Below the pieces are notes generated by a model that was not told the DNA's origin, did not search any database, and saw only the letters and a program-made list of their open reading frames with translations. Source: Hirundichthys speculiger (Eukaryota > Chordata > Actinopteri > Beloniformes > Exocoetidae). Taken from it: a DNA stretch of 64,000 bases. This document shows positions 22,411 through 34,300 of the stretch, piece after piece; positions within the stretch are counted from its first letter, which is position 1, and every line of letters begins with the position of its first letter. The stretch lies in contig JAGFBZ010000731.1 of NCBI GenBank assembly GCA_018398805.1, forward strand, positions 478,690 to 542,689, written 5' to 3'. A program made the translations under genes and the position numbers.

Positions 22411-23043
22411 TCAGAAGCCCTTGCTGTGTTGAGATGTCTTGCCAGTGTGTTGAAATACTGGCTCCTGGGGATAAAGTGGTTCAGTTGGGGTGTAGCGGAA
22501 CCAACGCCACACGAGTCGTTTCTTGCCGTAGCGGGACCGAGACTTGAAAGCGTACACTTGAGCCTGGTCATCTACAGGAGTGAAGACTGGCTCCTCCCCA
22601 TCAGGTGAGGTCCAGCTCTCCTGTGTAACCTGTTGGCCTCCTGGAGCTCCAGACTGACCATCCTGACCACTGTACAGTTGTGGTCCATAACCAGAGGAGC
22701 CAACACTCCCAGCAGTGCTGTAGTAAGAACCTGGATAGCTGCTGGAACCACCAGACCCACTGGCTTGTCCAGAAGGTTTAGTGTCTTGTTCTGTGGATAC
22801 TGAGTATGACCATGGGAGGTTGCCACCTGAAGAGAAATGAGATAAAGAATCAGCTTTTAGAGTCATTTACATAGTCATTGGGTTTGTGGTTTCATCAGTG
22901 TTACCTTACCTCCTTGTGGGGGAGGAAGACAGACGATGCTTCCAAGCAGTAGGAAAGAAACCCACAACACCCTGTAGACACAGACAATCCTGATGATAAA
23001 GTTCAGACTTCAACTCATATTCAATAATTTACACTCACCTCAT
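22411..23043 (-). CDS. E2: secreted Gly/Ser/Tyr-rich protein with basic WRW tail (family E)
   Basis: 160 aa in exons 23039-23043, 22910-22971 and 22411-22826, with the same intron phases (2, 1) as E1 and E3. The signal peptide VLWVSFLLLGSIVC is followed by LPPPQ. The mature protein starts GNLPWSYSVSTEQDTKPSG and passes through a Ser/Gly/Tyr-rich middle. That middle is a few residues shorter than in E1/E3 (SYYSTAGSVGSSGYG). It ends with the conserved KSRSRYGKKRLVWRWFRYTP block and a TSQHSKGF tail. Frame and splice sites are intact. It is divergent to A2, whose start lies only 3.1 kb away; a pogo/Tigger fragment lies in between. Function unknown. Confidence 0.85.
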
Positions 23044-23109
23044 TCTGACTCAATACACCAGAAGCTAAATTCAGAAAACACTGATACTGCTGGTGCAGAC
23101 TGGTGCTGC

Positions 23110-23161
23110 TTTTAAATGATCCTCAGTGCAGCAGGAACTGATTGATCAGTGCTAACAGCTG
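23110..23161 (-). promoter_or_regulatory. E2 promoter: TTTTAAA box and CAGCTG E-box
   Basis: TTTTAAA at 23110-23116 and CAGCTG at 23156-23161, in the same layout as E1. Confidence 0.6.
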
Positions 23162-23351
23162 TTGCTGATTGATGCACAGCTGCACTGTGTGCTGACGTTA
23201 TGAAAGAGAAACAAGAAATACTACGACTGGAATACAGGGTTAAAGAGATAAATATTAAAGACATATGAAATGCAGCCTCAGGGGGTCACTAGACAGTGTT
23301 TTCTGACCTGAGGTCACCTGACTTTGAATGATGGGACTATGACAGGAAAAG

Positions 23352-23990
23352 CTTTATTTAATTTAATCACTTTAATCATTTTAACCGATCAATCAACTGA
23401 TTCCAATCTGAGCTGCAAACCCGTACACATAGTGTGTATGGGCTCTCACGGCCCACCTGCAGTACCTCGACCGCCCACCAGAGGGCCGCGGCCCACAGTT
23501 TTGGAATCACTGCTCTACAGTACATTAAAAATATGAGGAAAAACTTACTTCCAAATGGCCTTTATTATAAGACAAAAACAGGTAGGGGAGAATGGGGTAT
23601 TGTGGGTAATGTAAGACACCCCCTGTATCTAAGAAACAGGATGCAGCTGTGGTCATTTACCAAGGCTCATCCTTTTCACCGTGGCCAGGAAGAGCCTGAC
23701 TCCGCTGTGCTGTAGTAAGCATGTGTTTTGCACAAAAATACATTTTTAAAAGTAAATTTTTTGGTTTTCACCATAGTTAACTCTGGTGCTAGAAGTAAAT
23801 GATTCAAGCGGACAAAATTCATATCCCGTATATTGTCGAACTATCGCCTTTTAAAATGATGCGGTGCTGCGGCCTGAATTTTGCAGAGAAGTTGTTTTAA
23901 TAAAAAAGTGGTGGAGGGTTAAAGTGAGACAAGTGCCAAGGCAAAATAAGACAAAATATAAGCTTTGTTTTTTTGTGTCTTAAACAGAAT
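23352..23990. other. Repeat-derived spacer
   Basis: It holds the 7.07-7.15 kb related repeat at 23352-23435. Next comes a 'gggccgcggcccac' type end, common in fish hAT elements, at about 23470-23520. The rest is unassigned. No host gene. Confidence 0.4.
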
Positions 23991-23999
23991 GAAAAATTA

Positions 24000-25165
24000 A
24001 TCATGCCAATGAAATACAACAGGAAGACAACCTGGGGCCACTGAGGTCATGGAGGAAAAGAGGCCCTTAAGATGTGTTTCAAAGGAGCGAAATATTGACA
24101 AACCAAGCCTCCTAAGATTTATAAGAAAGAAGCAGCTGGGCCTGGACTGTGGTTCTGTGGGCTGAGACTCAGTAGCCATGGCAACGAGAATTTTCACAGA
24201 TGAGATGGAGGAGGAACTCGCCAAACACCTGAAAGAACCTGCCGAACAGTCCTATGGTCTCTCTCCAGCTAAGTGCCGCACACTGGCCTTTGAGTATGCA
24301 GACAAGGACCATGTCCCCATGCAGACAAGAACCATGTCCCCATGCAGACAAGAACCATGTCCCCATGCAGACAAGAACCATGTCCCCATGCAGACAAGAA
24401 CCATGTCCCCATGCAGACAAGAACCATGTCCCCATGCAGACAAGACCATGTCCCCATGCAGACAAGAACCATGTCCCCATGCAGACAAGAACCATGTCCC
24501 CATGCAGACAAGAATCATGTCCCCGTGCAGACAAGAACCATGTCCCCATGCAGACAAGAACCATGTCCCCATGCCTGCCAATTGGAAGGAGACACAGTCT
24601 GCAGGTCCAGAGTGGTTCCGCAGCTTTCTAGCACGTCGCCGGCTTTCTGTCCGAACTCCAGAAGCAACATCCCTCTGAAGGGCCACTGGCTTCAATAGAA
24701 CGACTGTTGGGGAGGTCTATGATAATCTGGCAGTAGTCATGGACAGGTGGGTAATTTGATTGCTCCAATGCATGTGTTTTATTCTCTAAAGTTGAGTATT
24801 TTAGATTCCCTTTCTCCTTATCTTTAACAGGCATAAATTCCCCCCACACATGATTTTTAATGTGGACGAAACATGTCTCCATACGGTACAAAGGCCTCAC
24901 CAGGTGAGATAAACGACACACACACACAAGGCTGACATGTGTAGCTTGTAATAATGTAATAAACAGGCCGGGCGGGACCTCGGAGCGAGCAAGGCCGAGA
25001 ATGGTGCTCAGAAACCAGATAGGCGATGGAGCCAGCAGCCTCTCATCCACCTCCAGGACACAGCTGGAGCTCTGTATGTAACCTACAGATCAAACATGAC
25101 ATTAATTCTGAACTTTCTGTCTGTTTCAGGTGGTGACACAAAGAGGGAAAAGGCAAGTTGGTTCC
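24000..25165 (+). pseudogene. pogo/Tigger-type transposase relic with in-frame minisatellite
   Basis: The + strand encodes pieces of a pogo-superfamily transposase. First is an eroded N-terminal helix-turn-helix region before 24178. Then comes IFTDEMEEELAKHLKE ... YGLSPAKCRTLAFEYADK, a GPEWFRSFLARRRLSVRTP stretch of the CENP-B-like DNA-binding part, and further right NVDETCLHTV with the first catalytic Asp. A TGA interrupts at 24676. Two GT-AG intervals (about 24744-24831 and 24904-25129) may be introns. The catalytic domain is truncated near 25165, where unit-2 flank resumes. Known role of the family: cut-and-paste transposition; this copy cannot be active. Confidence 0.7.
24301..24575 (+). 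repeat. 23-bp minisatellite inside the Tigger relic
   Basis: About 11.5 units of GACAAGAACCATGTCCCCATGC plus A, one of them 22 bp (24439-24460). The first 11 units total 252 bp, so the reading frame before and after the array is the same. Confidence 0.92.
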
Positions 25166-25169
25166 ATCA

Positions 25170-25985
25170 CATCTGAGTCACTCAAATGGAGTCAGTTTCT
25201 ATAAGGAAACGTTATATAACTAAACAGACTGCTCACCTTTTTATGGAAGTCATGTCTACGTCAGTGGGCCCAAGGTTTGGGTCTGCTGATGTGCTTCTTG
25301 ATCATTTTGAACGTGATTTTTCTTTGCCTTTATTTGCTTTTGTCTTCACTCACATCTATAAACTGGTATTTTGGAGGTCAAAGTGAAAACAGAGTCATTT
25401 AAAAAAATTCCAATCATTTTATGACATCTGATAATAACATACAACAGGATAACAGCCACTAACAATCCCACATGGCCTTTTAGGAGAAGTAACACACTTG
25501 TACAATTTTACCACAAAGTCTGAACTCCAGATATCATTCTGATATATGTTTTTAATAGACTCTAGTTTTAAACACTTGAAATTGAGCCCTTATAATCCCA
25601 CAGTCTGTGATTCTTGTCTTGAGCCCATCTAGGAAGGAAAATCAAAATAACACCTCAACTGTCATTCACAGGAGGCTACAGCCCTCAAGGTTCAACCACA
25701 AGTTCATATTTTCATTCAAAAGTTGTCCATTTAACTCAAGATTAAAAGCAGTTTGTGAGATCGGGCAGGCCAGGCTACTACTATCAGCTTGAAAGTAGTA
25801 AGGATAAACCAAGGTACAAATTAAATCAAGATGTAACATCAGGTTATTATTTTTATTATTTCATTTTTGTTCATGATGAGTGGACCGGACACAAAAAGAG
25901 ATCAAACAATATTTTTCAAGGTTTTCCTCAAATCAGAGATTCACACATTCATTTTCTGGTAGCAGTGGTGTATTGAAGATCTTTA
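25170..25985. other. A2 upstream flank
   Basis: Close copy of 13310-14190. Contains no supported gene. Confidence 0.6.
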
Positions 25986-25990
25986 GAGCC

Positions 25991-26062
25991 ATTGGCTCCT
26001 CCCACCTTTAACTCATCACACATGTGTCCACTTAATTTGACATGAAGGGAAAGGCAATAAAA
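25991..26062 (+). promoter_or_regulatory. A2 promoter with altered TATA box
   Basis: ATTGG (25991-25995) and CACATGTG (26019-26026) are kept, but the TATA position reads AATAAAA (26056-26062) instead of TATAAAA. A1, A3 and A4 all have TATAAAA here. This one-base change could weaken A2 transcription. Confidence 0.6.
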
Positions 26063-26169
26063 TGCTTGTGAGTAACCTTTGTGTCTTACTGTTCACTGAC
26101 TAGCTTTGTTTTTGATTTGATAGTAACTGACATATGGGACTGGGTTGGTTACCAAGGGTAACTGGTGAT

Positions 26170-29100
26170 ATGGGGACTGTCATAAAGTGAGTGAAGAACT
26201 TTCTTCTTTATTTGTATGTATGAATTTTGCTTGTTAAATTCCTATAATTTGTGTATTTTAGGTTGCTGCTGCTGTTCCTGCTTGCTGTCACAAGACAGGA
26301 AGTCAAAGGTCAGCTTGTTAAATGAGACTGTTTTTATGCTTTGAATTTAGTAAATAACTTGAATATTTACTCTATAGCCAAGAGCATTGGCTTTTCTAGG
26401 AATGATGGATATGAGGAAATGCTGGTTTCTGGCAGTCAACCAACTTCCTACTTGACCTGGTTACCCATGAAGGATGGCTATCCTTCCAGTATGGCTGAGT
26501 TTCCCCAGTATCAAAGCTACCCACCCAAGGTCCCTCCGCAGGAGGAGCCTGGTTTCCTGCCTGAGGTTCCCCAGGAGGAGCAGCCCGGCTACCCCCTCGA
26601 AGTGCCCCAAGTTCCTCAGCAGTGGCCACAGTACCCGTCCAAGGTGCCCCAGGGTCCGCCCGACAGTACCCCACCCAGCTCCCAAGGGGCCCCAGCGTCC
26701 CCAAGAGCCCAGCTACCCGCCCAAGGGGCCCCAGCGTCCCCAAGAGCCCAGCTCCCCGCCCAAGGGGCCCCAGCGTCCCCCAGCCCAGCTCCCCTCCCAA
26801 GGGCCCCGCCCCCCAAGGGGCCCCAGCGTCCCCAAGAGCGGCCACGCTACCCTCCCAAGGGGCCCCAGCGTCCCCAAGAGCGGCCACGCTACCCTCCCAA
26901 GGGGCCCCACTCCCCCCAAGCGCCCATCCCCAAGCAGGCCCCAAGCGTCCCAAGAGCGGCCACGCTACCTCCCAAGGGCCCCAGCCCCCCAAGAGCGGCC
27001 ACGCTACCCCTCCCAAGGGGCCCCAGCGTCCCCAAGAGCGGCCACGCTACCCTCCCAAGGGGCCCCAGCGTCCCCAAGAGCGGCCACGCTACCCTCCCAA
27101 GGGGCCCCAGCCCCCAGAGCGGCCCACGCTACCCCCAAGGGGCCCCAGCGTCCCCAGAGCGGCCACGCTACCCTCCCAAGGGGCCCCAGCGTCCCCAAGA
27201 GCGGCCACGCTACCCTCCCAAGGGGCCCCAGCGTCCCCAAGAGCGGCCACGTACCCGCCCAAGGGGCCCCAGCGTCCCCAAGAGCGGCCACGGTACCCCC
27301 CAAGGGCCCCAGCGTCCCCAAGATCGGCCACGGTACCCGCCCAAGGGCCCCCCCAGCAGCCCCCTACCCACCCAAGGGCCCCAGGGTCCTCAGCAGTGGC
27401 CCACTACCCGCCCAAGGCCCCAGCATACCCCAAGGCCCCAGCGAGCCCAGCTACCCCCCAAGGAAGCCCCAGATCCCCAGCAGTCGGCCCGCCCCCCAGG
27501 TGCCCCAGCCCCCCCAGTGGCCACGGTACCCGCCCAAGGGCCCCAGCGCCCAAGTAGCCCAGCTCCCAGCCCAAAGGGCCCCAGGGTCCCCAGCAGGGTC
27601 CACAGTACCCGCCCAAGGGGCCCCAGCATCCCCAGAGGCCCCCCAAGCCCCAGCAGAGTCCAGCTACCCGCCCAAGGGGGCCCAGCAGGGTCCTCAGCAG
27701 TGGCCACAGCTACCCGCCCAAGGGGCCCCAGCATCCCAAGCCCCAGCTACCCCCCAAGGGGCCCCAGGAGCATCCCCAAGAGCCCATCCCACCCAAGCCC
27801 CCCAATCCCCAGGGTCCCCCAGGTCAGCAGTGGCCACAGCTACCCGCCCAAGGTGCCCCAGGGTCCCCCAGCAGTGGCCAGTCCCAGGTGCCCCAGCCCC
27901 AGGTCCCCAACCCCAGGTCCCCAGCAGGCCCCAGTCCATCCCAAGGCCCTACCACCCCAGCAGGCCCAGCCCCCCACCCAAAGCCCCCAAGGCCCCAGGG
28001 TCCCAGCCCCCCGCCCAAGGGGCCCCCCAGCATCCCCAAGAGCCCAGCTACCCGCCCAAGGGGCCCCCAGCATCCCCCCCCAGCAGGAGTCCAGCTATCC
28101 ACCCAAGGTGCCCCAGGGTCCTCGCAGTGGCCACAGTACCCACCCAAGGGCCCCACCCCAGCTACCCCCCCAAGGGCCCCAGGGTCCCCAGCAGGCCCGC
28201 TACCCGCCCAAGGGGCCCAGCATCCCCAAGAGCCCCCCTCCCCCAGCAGGAGTCCAGCCCCCATCAACCCAAGGGCCCCAGGGTCCTCAGCAGTGGCCAC
28301 GGTACCCGCCCCAGGGTCCTCAGCAGTGGCCACGCTACCCGCCCAAGGGGCCCCAGCATCCCCAAGAGCCCAGCTACACCCCCAAGGGGCCCCAGCCCAT
28401 CCCCCCCCAGCAGGAGTCCAGCTACCCACCCAAGGTGCCCCAGGGTCCTCAGCAGTGGCCACAGTACCCGCCCAAGGTGCCCCAGGAGTCCCTCAGCCCA
28501 GTGGCCACAGTACCCCCCAAGGGCCCCAGCAACCCCAGGTCCCCCCAGCAGTGGCCCCAGTGTCCCCAGTTTTACCCAGCAGCAGCCAGGCTACCCACCA
28601 AATGCCCCCCAGCAGGAGCCCAGCTACCCCCCAAGGCCCCAGCATCCCCAAGAGCCCGCTACCCGGGGCCCCAGGGTCCCCAGCAGTGGCCACGGTACCC
28701 CCCCAAGGGTCCCCCAAGCGTCCCAGGTCCCGGTACCCGCCCAAGGGCCCCAGCATCAGCATCCTCTCCCAACCCGCCAAGGGGCCCCAGCTCCCCAGAT
28801 CCCCCAGCAGGGGTCCAGCCCACCCAAGGTGCCCCAGGCTCCTCAGCAGTGGCCACAGTACCCACCCAAGGGGCCCCAGGGTCCTCAGCAGTGGCCACGG
28901 TACCCGCCCCAGGGTCCTCAGCAGTGGCCACGCTACCCGCCAAGGGGCCTCAGCATCCCCGAGAGCCCAGCTACCCGCCCAAGGGGCCTCAGCATCCCCG
29001 AGAGCCCAGCTACCCGCCCAAAGGGCCCCAGCATCCCCAGATCCCCCAGCAGGAGTCCAGCTACCCGCCCAAGGTGCCCCAGGGTCCTCAGCAGTGGCCA

Positions 29101-29542
29101 CAGTACCCGCCCAAGAGGCCCCAGCATCCCCAAGAGCCCAGCTACCCGCCCAAAGGGCCCCTAGATCCCCCAGCAGGAGTCCAGCTATCCACCCAAGGTG
29201 CCCCAGGGTCCTCAGCAGTGGCCACAGTACCCGCCGAAGGTGCCCCAGCAACCCCAGGTCCACTAGCAGGAGTCCAGGTATCCACCCAAGGTGCCCCAGG
29301 TCCCCCAGCAGTGGCCCCAGTGTCCCCAGTTTACCCAGCAGCAGCCAGGCTACCCACCAAATGCCCCTCAGCAGGAGCTCAGCTACCCATCCAAGATGCC
29401 CCAGCATCCCCCACAGTACCTGCCCGAGGTGCCTGAGAAGGAGAAGCTGGTCTACCCACCCCAGGGTCCTCAGCAGGGGCCACGTTATCGTGCAAAGAGG
29501 CCTGGCTTCCAAATCTTGAGGCCTCAGAAGCTGCACTACTAA
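26170..29542 (+). pseudogene. A2: family A gene with many frameshifts in its repeat array
   Basis: Coding exons are 26170-26186, 26262-26308 and 26378-29542, with intact splice sites and the same phases as A1. The N-terminus is normal (signal peptide MGTVIKLLLLFLLAV, then SIGFSRNDGYEEMLVSGSQ and MKDGYPSS). The array starts in frame but first slips near 26650-26680 and then alternates among all three frames. The last exon part ending EKEKLVYPPQ ... RYRAKRPGFQ ... LHY is in a different frame from the start. This copy has its own repeat type, QRPQERPRYPPKGP, at 26820-27330. Most slips are single-base changes in C or G runs, so an assembly or consensus error in GC-rich repeats is as likely as true gene loss. 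Also see the altered TATA. The divergent partner is E2. Confidence 0.8.
26650..29400 (+). repeat. A2 coding minisatellite (42-bp and related units)
   Basis: Tandem units such as CGGCCACGCTACCCTCCCAA with GGGGCCCCAGCGTCCCC, 42 bp per unit in the left part. The right part changes to units like those of A1 (CAGCAGTGGCCACAGTACCC). Unit length is irregular because of indels. Confidence 0.85.
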
Positions 29543-29658
29543 GCAAAGATGCCTTAACAGGTTAGCGAACTTGGACTTTTATGAAGCTACTAAAAGTCTA
29601 CAATATTTGAGGTTTTCTTCTTGTGATTTCAGTGACTTCGAACTACAATGTTGGACAA

Positions 29659-29664
29659 AATAAA
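29659..29664 (+). terminator. A2 polyadenylation signal AATAAA
   Basis: Same conserved context as A1, about 117 bases after the stop. Confidence 0.8.
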
Positions 29665-29669
29665 GCTGT

Positions 29670-31245
29670 ACAACTGAAACTTTGACTTGGCTGTGCTCTT
29701 TCCCTTCAATGAGATCTGGCCTCATGTTAATAGATCTGCATGCAATCCTGAAGCACCCAAGGTGGCTCAGGAGTCCCAGCAGGAACTTGACATCTGGACC
29801 GAATAGTGTTCCAATACTTCTACTTTCACAAGATCACTGAGAGGGGTGAAAATTTAGTGCTAGCATTCAAAACTTAATTCTTCTCATTGTACTTAAAGGA
29901 CCCAGAGCATGACCCCTCAGCAAATATAATTAACTAAAATTATAAATCCTGAGGGAAAACTGTAGTTTAGCAGCTGCATGCTGATTAGCCACAGGAATAC
30001 AAAGCAAGAAAGGGAAACTGATATGATACAGTGTCTATAACAGACATTTGTTAGCCTTTTATGTACCAAACTACATGGAGATGCAGAGGTATAGCAGGGT
30101 ATTTAACTTAATACAGCATAAGTAATTTACCTCATTCTCTGGTAGCGTGGTTCAATTCATCCTGGTAAAAGCATCTTGCCTCTCTTTCGCCGCCCCCAAG
30201 TGCGCAAGGTTTTTGTGCGTTCAACCGGGAGACAAATGGCAGTGTAAGATGTTATAAATTAAACTGAATTGAATCCAACTGTTGGTGACACCAGAACTTC
30301 AGTGGCTGTCACATTCCTCTCAAATGGCAGCCATGGGTGATGTGGACAGATGTATCACTTAGTTGTGGAACTGTTGGTCTCCAATTTTGATCTTGTAGAA
30401 ATTTTCAAACCTTGTTTAGGAAGTGTCAAAGGTCCCAGTAATGGAAATTCTTGGGACTCCATGAACCACAGTCCAGATACGGGAACTCTCCCACAGTGTC
30501 CAACAGGAAACCAGGTCCCCACTATGTGATAATGGCTGTATGTGTGGTCAGCCAAACCTGGAAGGCACCATTTGCCTTCACCTTTCAGCAGTTCCCAGTG
30601 GGGGCCCTTAATCAGAACCCAATCACCTGGCTGTAGGTTGTGTAAAGGCCCAGTGGCTGGAAGGGTTCAAGCAGTTTCACCTGTGAGTTGATCTGGGTCA
30701 GCACAGAAAAAAAATTCCAACACAGTATTCTCTGTATATTCACAGCTCAGCTGAAAAAAGGATACGTGTTCCTGGGTGGTCCACACCAACAGAGGAAGTC
30801 TGTCAACAACCCTCAGAGGTTAGACTCAGGTTAACCCTGAGCCCTGATATGAGGACCAATGTTCAGGTTCTCCATCCAGGACAGACCTGTGAAAGAGCTT
30901 CACCATTTCAACACTTCAGGAGGGAAGAAAAACATTCCTTCCCCTCAGGAGATACTCAGATAAACCTAATTAACACATGATCAAAAAGATTTTACCCGGT
31001 GGTGGATGTGCTGCCAGAGACATCCGCATATACTCATCACCCCTGTAAAATCTTTTGCAGATCATTATCTCGGGACAACTTCACCCCCATAGACACATGA
31101 ATAAAACCATGGACCGATTTTGCAAAATTAGCCCAAACTGAGGAAAAACTATTCAGTTAAAGCAGCAGCCAGCCCGCTGCCACAGACGTCTTTCAACCTG
31201 TAAATTAGAAGATTGCAGCGCAGTTAGTAATCTCAACAAATCAGC
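29670..31245. other. A2 downstream flank
   Basis: No gene. It matches 17600-18290 in parts. It also matches the A3 3' flank (38.7-39.27 kb continuing at 42.14-42.3 kb) and, inverted, the A4 3' flank. An extra piece at about 30270-30660 is not seen in unit 1. Confidence 0.55.
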
Positions 31246-31249
31246 GGCG

Positions 31250-32660
31250 GAGCGTCAGGGGGGACTGGGGGGGCGGTACTCCCACGGCCCGGGCCCTGGG
31301 GGGCCCGGTGAAAGACGAAGAAACAGGCCTTTCCCTAAAAGTCGGTTACACTTTGCACATCCGTCGATTCAACCATTTCTGCGCAAAATAAGTTGTGCTT
31401 CGTCTGAGGTAATATATAGGTTTCTCCAGCCAGAATAAATCATGGTTGGTCAAAAAATTTAAGACTAACTTTGGTCATGTAGTTTTATTCAACACAGTAA
31501 ATTAAATGTTGTGTTGCATGGCTGGCTTCATGTTCACTCTCAAAATTAACTTTACAATGTGCAAAGTTACAAGATCTCCAAATGTATTTTGGGTAAAATC
31601 GTCATCAACAGCCGTCCATCAGCGTCATCATCAGTCACTAGTCAACAGAGTCAACGCAGTGGAGGCTGGTGGATCAAAGACTAATGTAATTATGAGTGGC
31701 AGTTCATATAAACATAAAAGTGGAGCGACAAAATGCAAAGAAAGGAAAAAAAGAGCGCAGGAGAAAACGAAACTTAAAAAGCTGGACACGTATTTTGTTC
31801 GTCCCAATCCTGGAGATGAAGCTGTCATTGTTGGCATCGAGTCAAGCCCGCAAAATGTGGCAGCGCGGTCAGGGAGCCAGATTCACAGGTACAATTACTC
31901 CCAATCACTGACACAGAAAACAATACGCGAGTTAGTTTTAAACTGCTAATGTTGTTGTTATCGGAGTAGCCCGGCCACCAACGTTATTATTAGGGGCCAG
32001 GTAGCCTAACGTTATTATTAGGGGCCAGGTAGCCTAACGTTATTATTAGGGGCCAGGTAGCCTAACGTTATTATTAGGGGCCAGGTAGCCTAATGTTTTT
32101 GTTCTCATGGTTTGTTAGACTTCATATCGGTTTTGTCGGGTTACTTTAGCAAGCACAAGATGATGAGCTCGTCGTATAACCTTTCAATAGTGGTGAGTAC
32201 TTCTGCTATTTTATATTGAATCTATGTTTGTATGTGAACGTGTGGGCCGCTGTGCCAATTTTACAAAACGTTCCCACTGTTGATACAGTAACTGTGCTCT
32301 CATTAGTTGAAGTTGCTCGTTAAAGTGGGTGTCAGAATGATGATGTAGCTACCCGTGGTGCTGAACTGCTTTGACTTTGTGTTGTTATATTATTAGGGGC
32401 CAGGTAGCCTAATGATTTTGTTGTTCTCTTGGTTTGTTAGACTTCATGACGGTTTGATTGATTTCAAAATGACATGGTTGCTGATCGTGGTGTTGATCTC
32501 TTCCTCAAATGCTTTAGGCTATGTGTCAAAAATGTAGTAATACTTGTAAGTCCCGCTGTTGCGGGCGTACGTATGTTGTAAAACGATGTAATCACAAGCT
32601 TTATTGGGTTTAAAGGGCCCGGTCATGTGCCCCGCCCCCGGCCCGGCAGTGACATGTTCC
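31250..32660 (+). mobile_element. hAT-like element remnant with N-terminal transposase piece
   Basis: GC-rich end-like segments (ggcccgggccctggggggcc near 31280; gggcccggtcatgtgccccg near 32616) bracket it. A + strand frame at 31695-31890 encodes MSGSSYKHKSGATKCKERKK ... LKKLDTYFVRPN, like the start of ZMYM/TTF-type hAT proteins. The transposase body is missing. I could not define a TSD. Confidence 0.5.
31981..32092 (+). repeat. Four exact 28-bp tandem repeats
   Basis: The unit is ACGTTATTATTAGGGGCCAG plus GTAGCCTA, four times head-to-tail without change. A single related unit lies at about 32388-32412. Located inside the hAT-like remnant. Confidence 0.95.
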
Positions 32661-32661
32661 G

Positions 32662-34300
32662 CTACTGGACGGACGGTAAGATGTTCTCCAATCTTGGAGC
32701 CAGAACTTTAGCCAAAATTTTAACATTAACATTTAGTAAAGAAATTGGTCCGTATGAAGAACACTCCGTTGGATCCTTGTCTTTTTTTTGCAATAAGAGT
32801 GATACATGCTTCATAAAATGATGTCGGAAGCTTGCCCTGCTTGAATGAGTCAGACAGACTGTGCTTAGCTGTGGTGAGAGTAGTGAGGAAAAAGCCTTAA
32901 AAAATTCCACGGGAAACCCATCGGGCCCCGGGAATTTTCCTGACTGCAGCGAGGAAATAGCAACATCTATCTCCTCTTTTGTTATGGGTTCATCTAATCT
33001 CATTTTACTGTCGGGGGAGAGCATAGGAATATTTAGTTAATTCAAAAAATTATCCATTAATTTAGTATTATTCGAGAATTCAGAAGTGTAAAGTTGAGAA
33101 TAGTAACTCCTGAATGTGTCATTAATCTTTGCGTGATTTGAAGTAACAGTACCATCCTCTATTTTAATATTCGTAATATGCCCCTTTGACTTGAGTCCTC
33201 TCAACTGGTTAGCTAGCTAGTAATTTCCCCGATTTTTTGGATATAGAACAAACTCTTACTTCTTGAGAGTTGCCGTTCAATGGGATGAGTTGAGGCCAAA
33301 TCAAATTTGGTTTGAAGCTCCACTTGCGTTTTATATAAGTCAGGGTTTTTAACTTGAGCATCTTGTTTGTCTATTTCCTTAATTTGGTTGGCCAATTCTA
33401 ATCGTTCTCTGTGGGCCTTTTTTTTTTTCATATTTACGTGTATGAAATCATTTGTCCCCTAAGGTACGCCTTAAGAGCATCCCAGACTACTAGACTAGGT
33501 GTATCCGGGGAGATATTTGTTTGAAAAAAAAAAAAGGATATATGTTCTTCCATAAATTTCACAAAATCATTGTCTGATAGGAGAGTTGAATTAAAGCGCC
33601 AATGTTTTTTAATTTGAGGAAGGTCAGGTAGCGCCAGAGATAATACAACAGGGGCATGATCTGATATCACTATGCCCTGATAAGCACAGGAATGTGCCAA
33701 TGGTATCAGTTCATTGTCAATGAGAAAGTAATCAATCCAAGTGAAGGTATGGTGGACTTGTGAGAAAAAGGAGTACTCTCTCTTATTTGGACACCAAAAT
33801 TAGAAAAAAGGACTGAATGAGTGATGCAGACCTACTAACTGAGTCTGGATTGGGAAAGGAACGATCCAGCACGGGATCTAACCAGCAGTTAACCCCTCCC
33901 CCCCCCCCCCCCCCCCCCCCAAGTATAAGCGAGTATGAGCTCAGATCTGGGAGAGAAGAAAAAAGCGTTCACAAAAGCCCACATCGTCTACATTTGGAGC
34001 ATAGATGTTGGTAAGCACCAACTTTGTATTATATAACTTCCCTGAGACAATGATAAAACGGCCGTTAGTATCTGATATAACATTGTGATGCACAAAAGGG
34101 ATGTTTTGGTCAACAAGTATTGAAACCCCCCCTGGCTTTTGCTTGGAATGAGGAATGGAAATGCTGCCCCGTCCACTGTGACATCAGGCGAGCACTATCA
34201 GAACCACGAATGCTGCCTTAAATTGTTTAATATATGAAAATACCCTCCTCCTCTTAACAGGGTAAACTCTTGACATTCCAGCTAATAAAGTTTAATGATC
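32662..34300 (-). pseudogene. L1-type LINE ORF2 relic (endonuclease then reverse transcriptase)
   Basis: On the minus strand, pieces of an L1-clade ORF2 lie in the right order. The endonuclease end is at 33700-33434 (VISDHAPVVLSLALP). A linker is at 33431-33213. A reverse transcriptase part is at 33024-32662, with the GPDGFPVEFFK and LLQKKDKDPTECSSYGPISL motifs of this family. Frames are broken by stops and shifts. The RT catalytic core and C-terminus are missing on the left, so it is a dead, truncated copy. A C-run at 33895-33920 interrupts it. Confidence 0.8.

Noticed and set aside
24301..24575. CRISPR-like array
   Set aside because: Units are contiguous without spacers; it is a minisatellite in a eukaryotic transposon.
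24169..24695. Minus-strand 'HGSCLHGDMVLVCMGTWFLS' repeat protein
   Set aside because: Antisense of the 23-bp minisatellite in the Tigger relic.
26396..29536. Minus-strand frames over A2 read as Gly/Leu/Trp-rich proteins
   Set aside because: Antisense to the repeat array, with no promoter or conserved ends.
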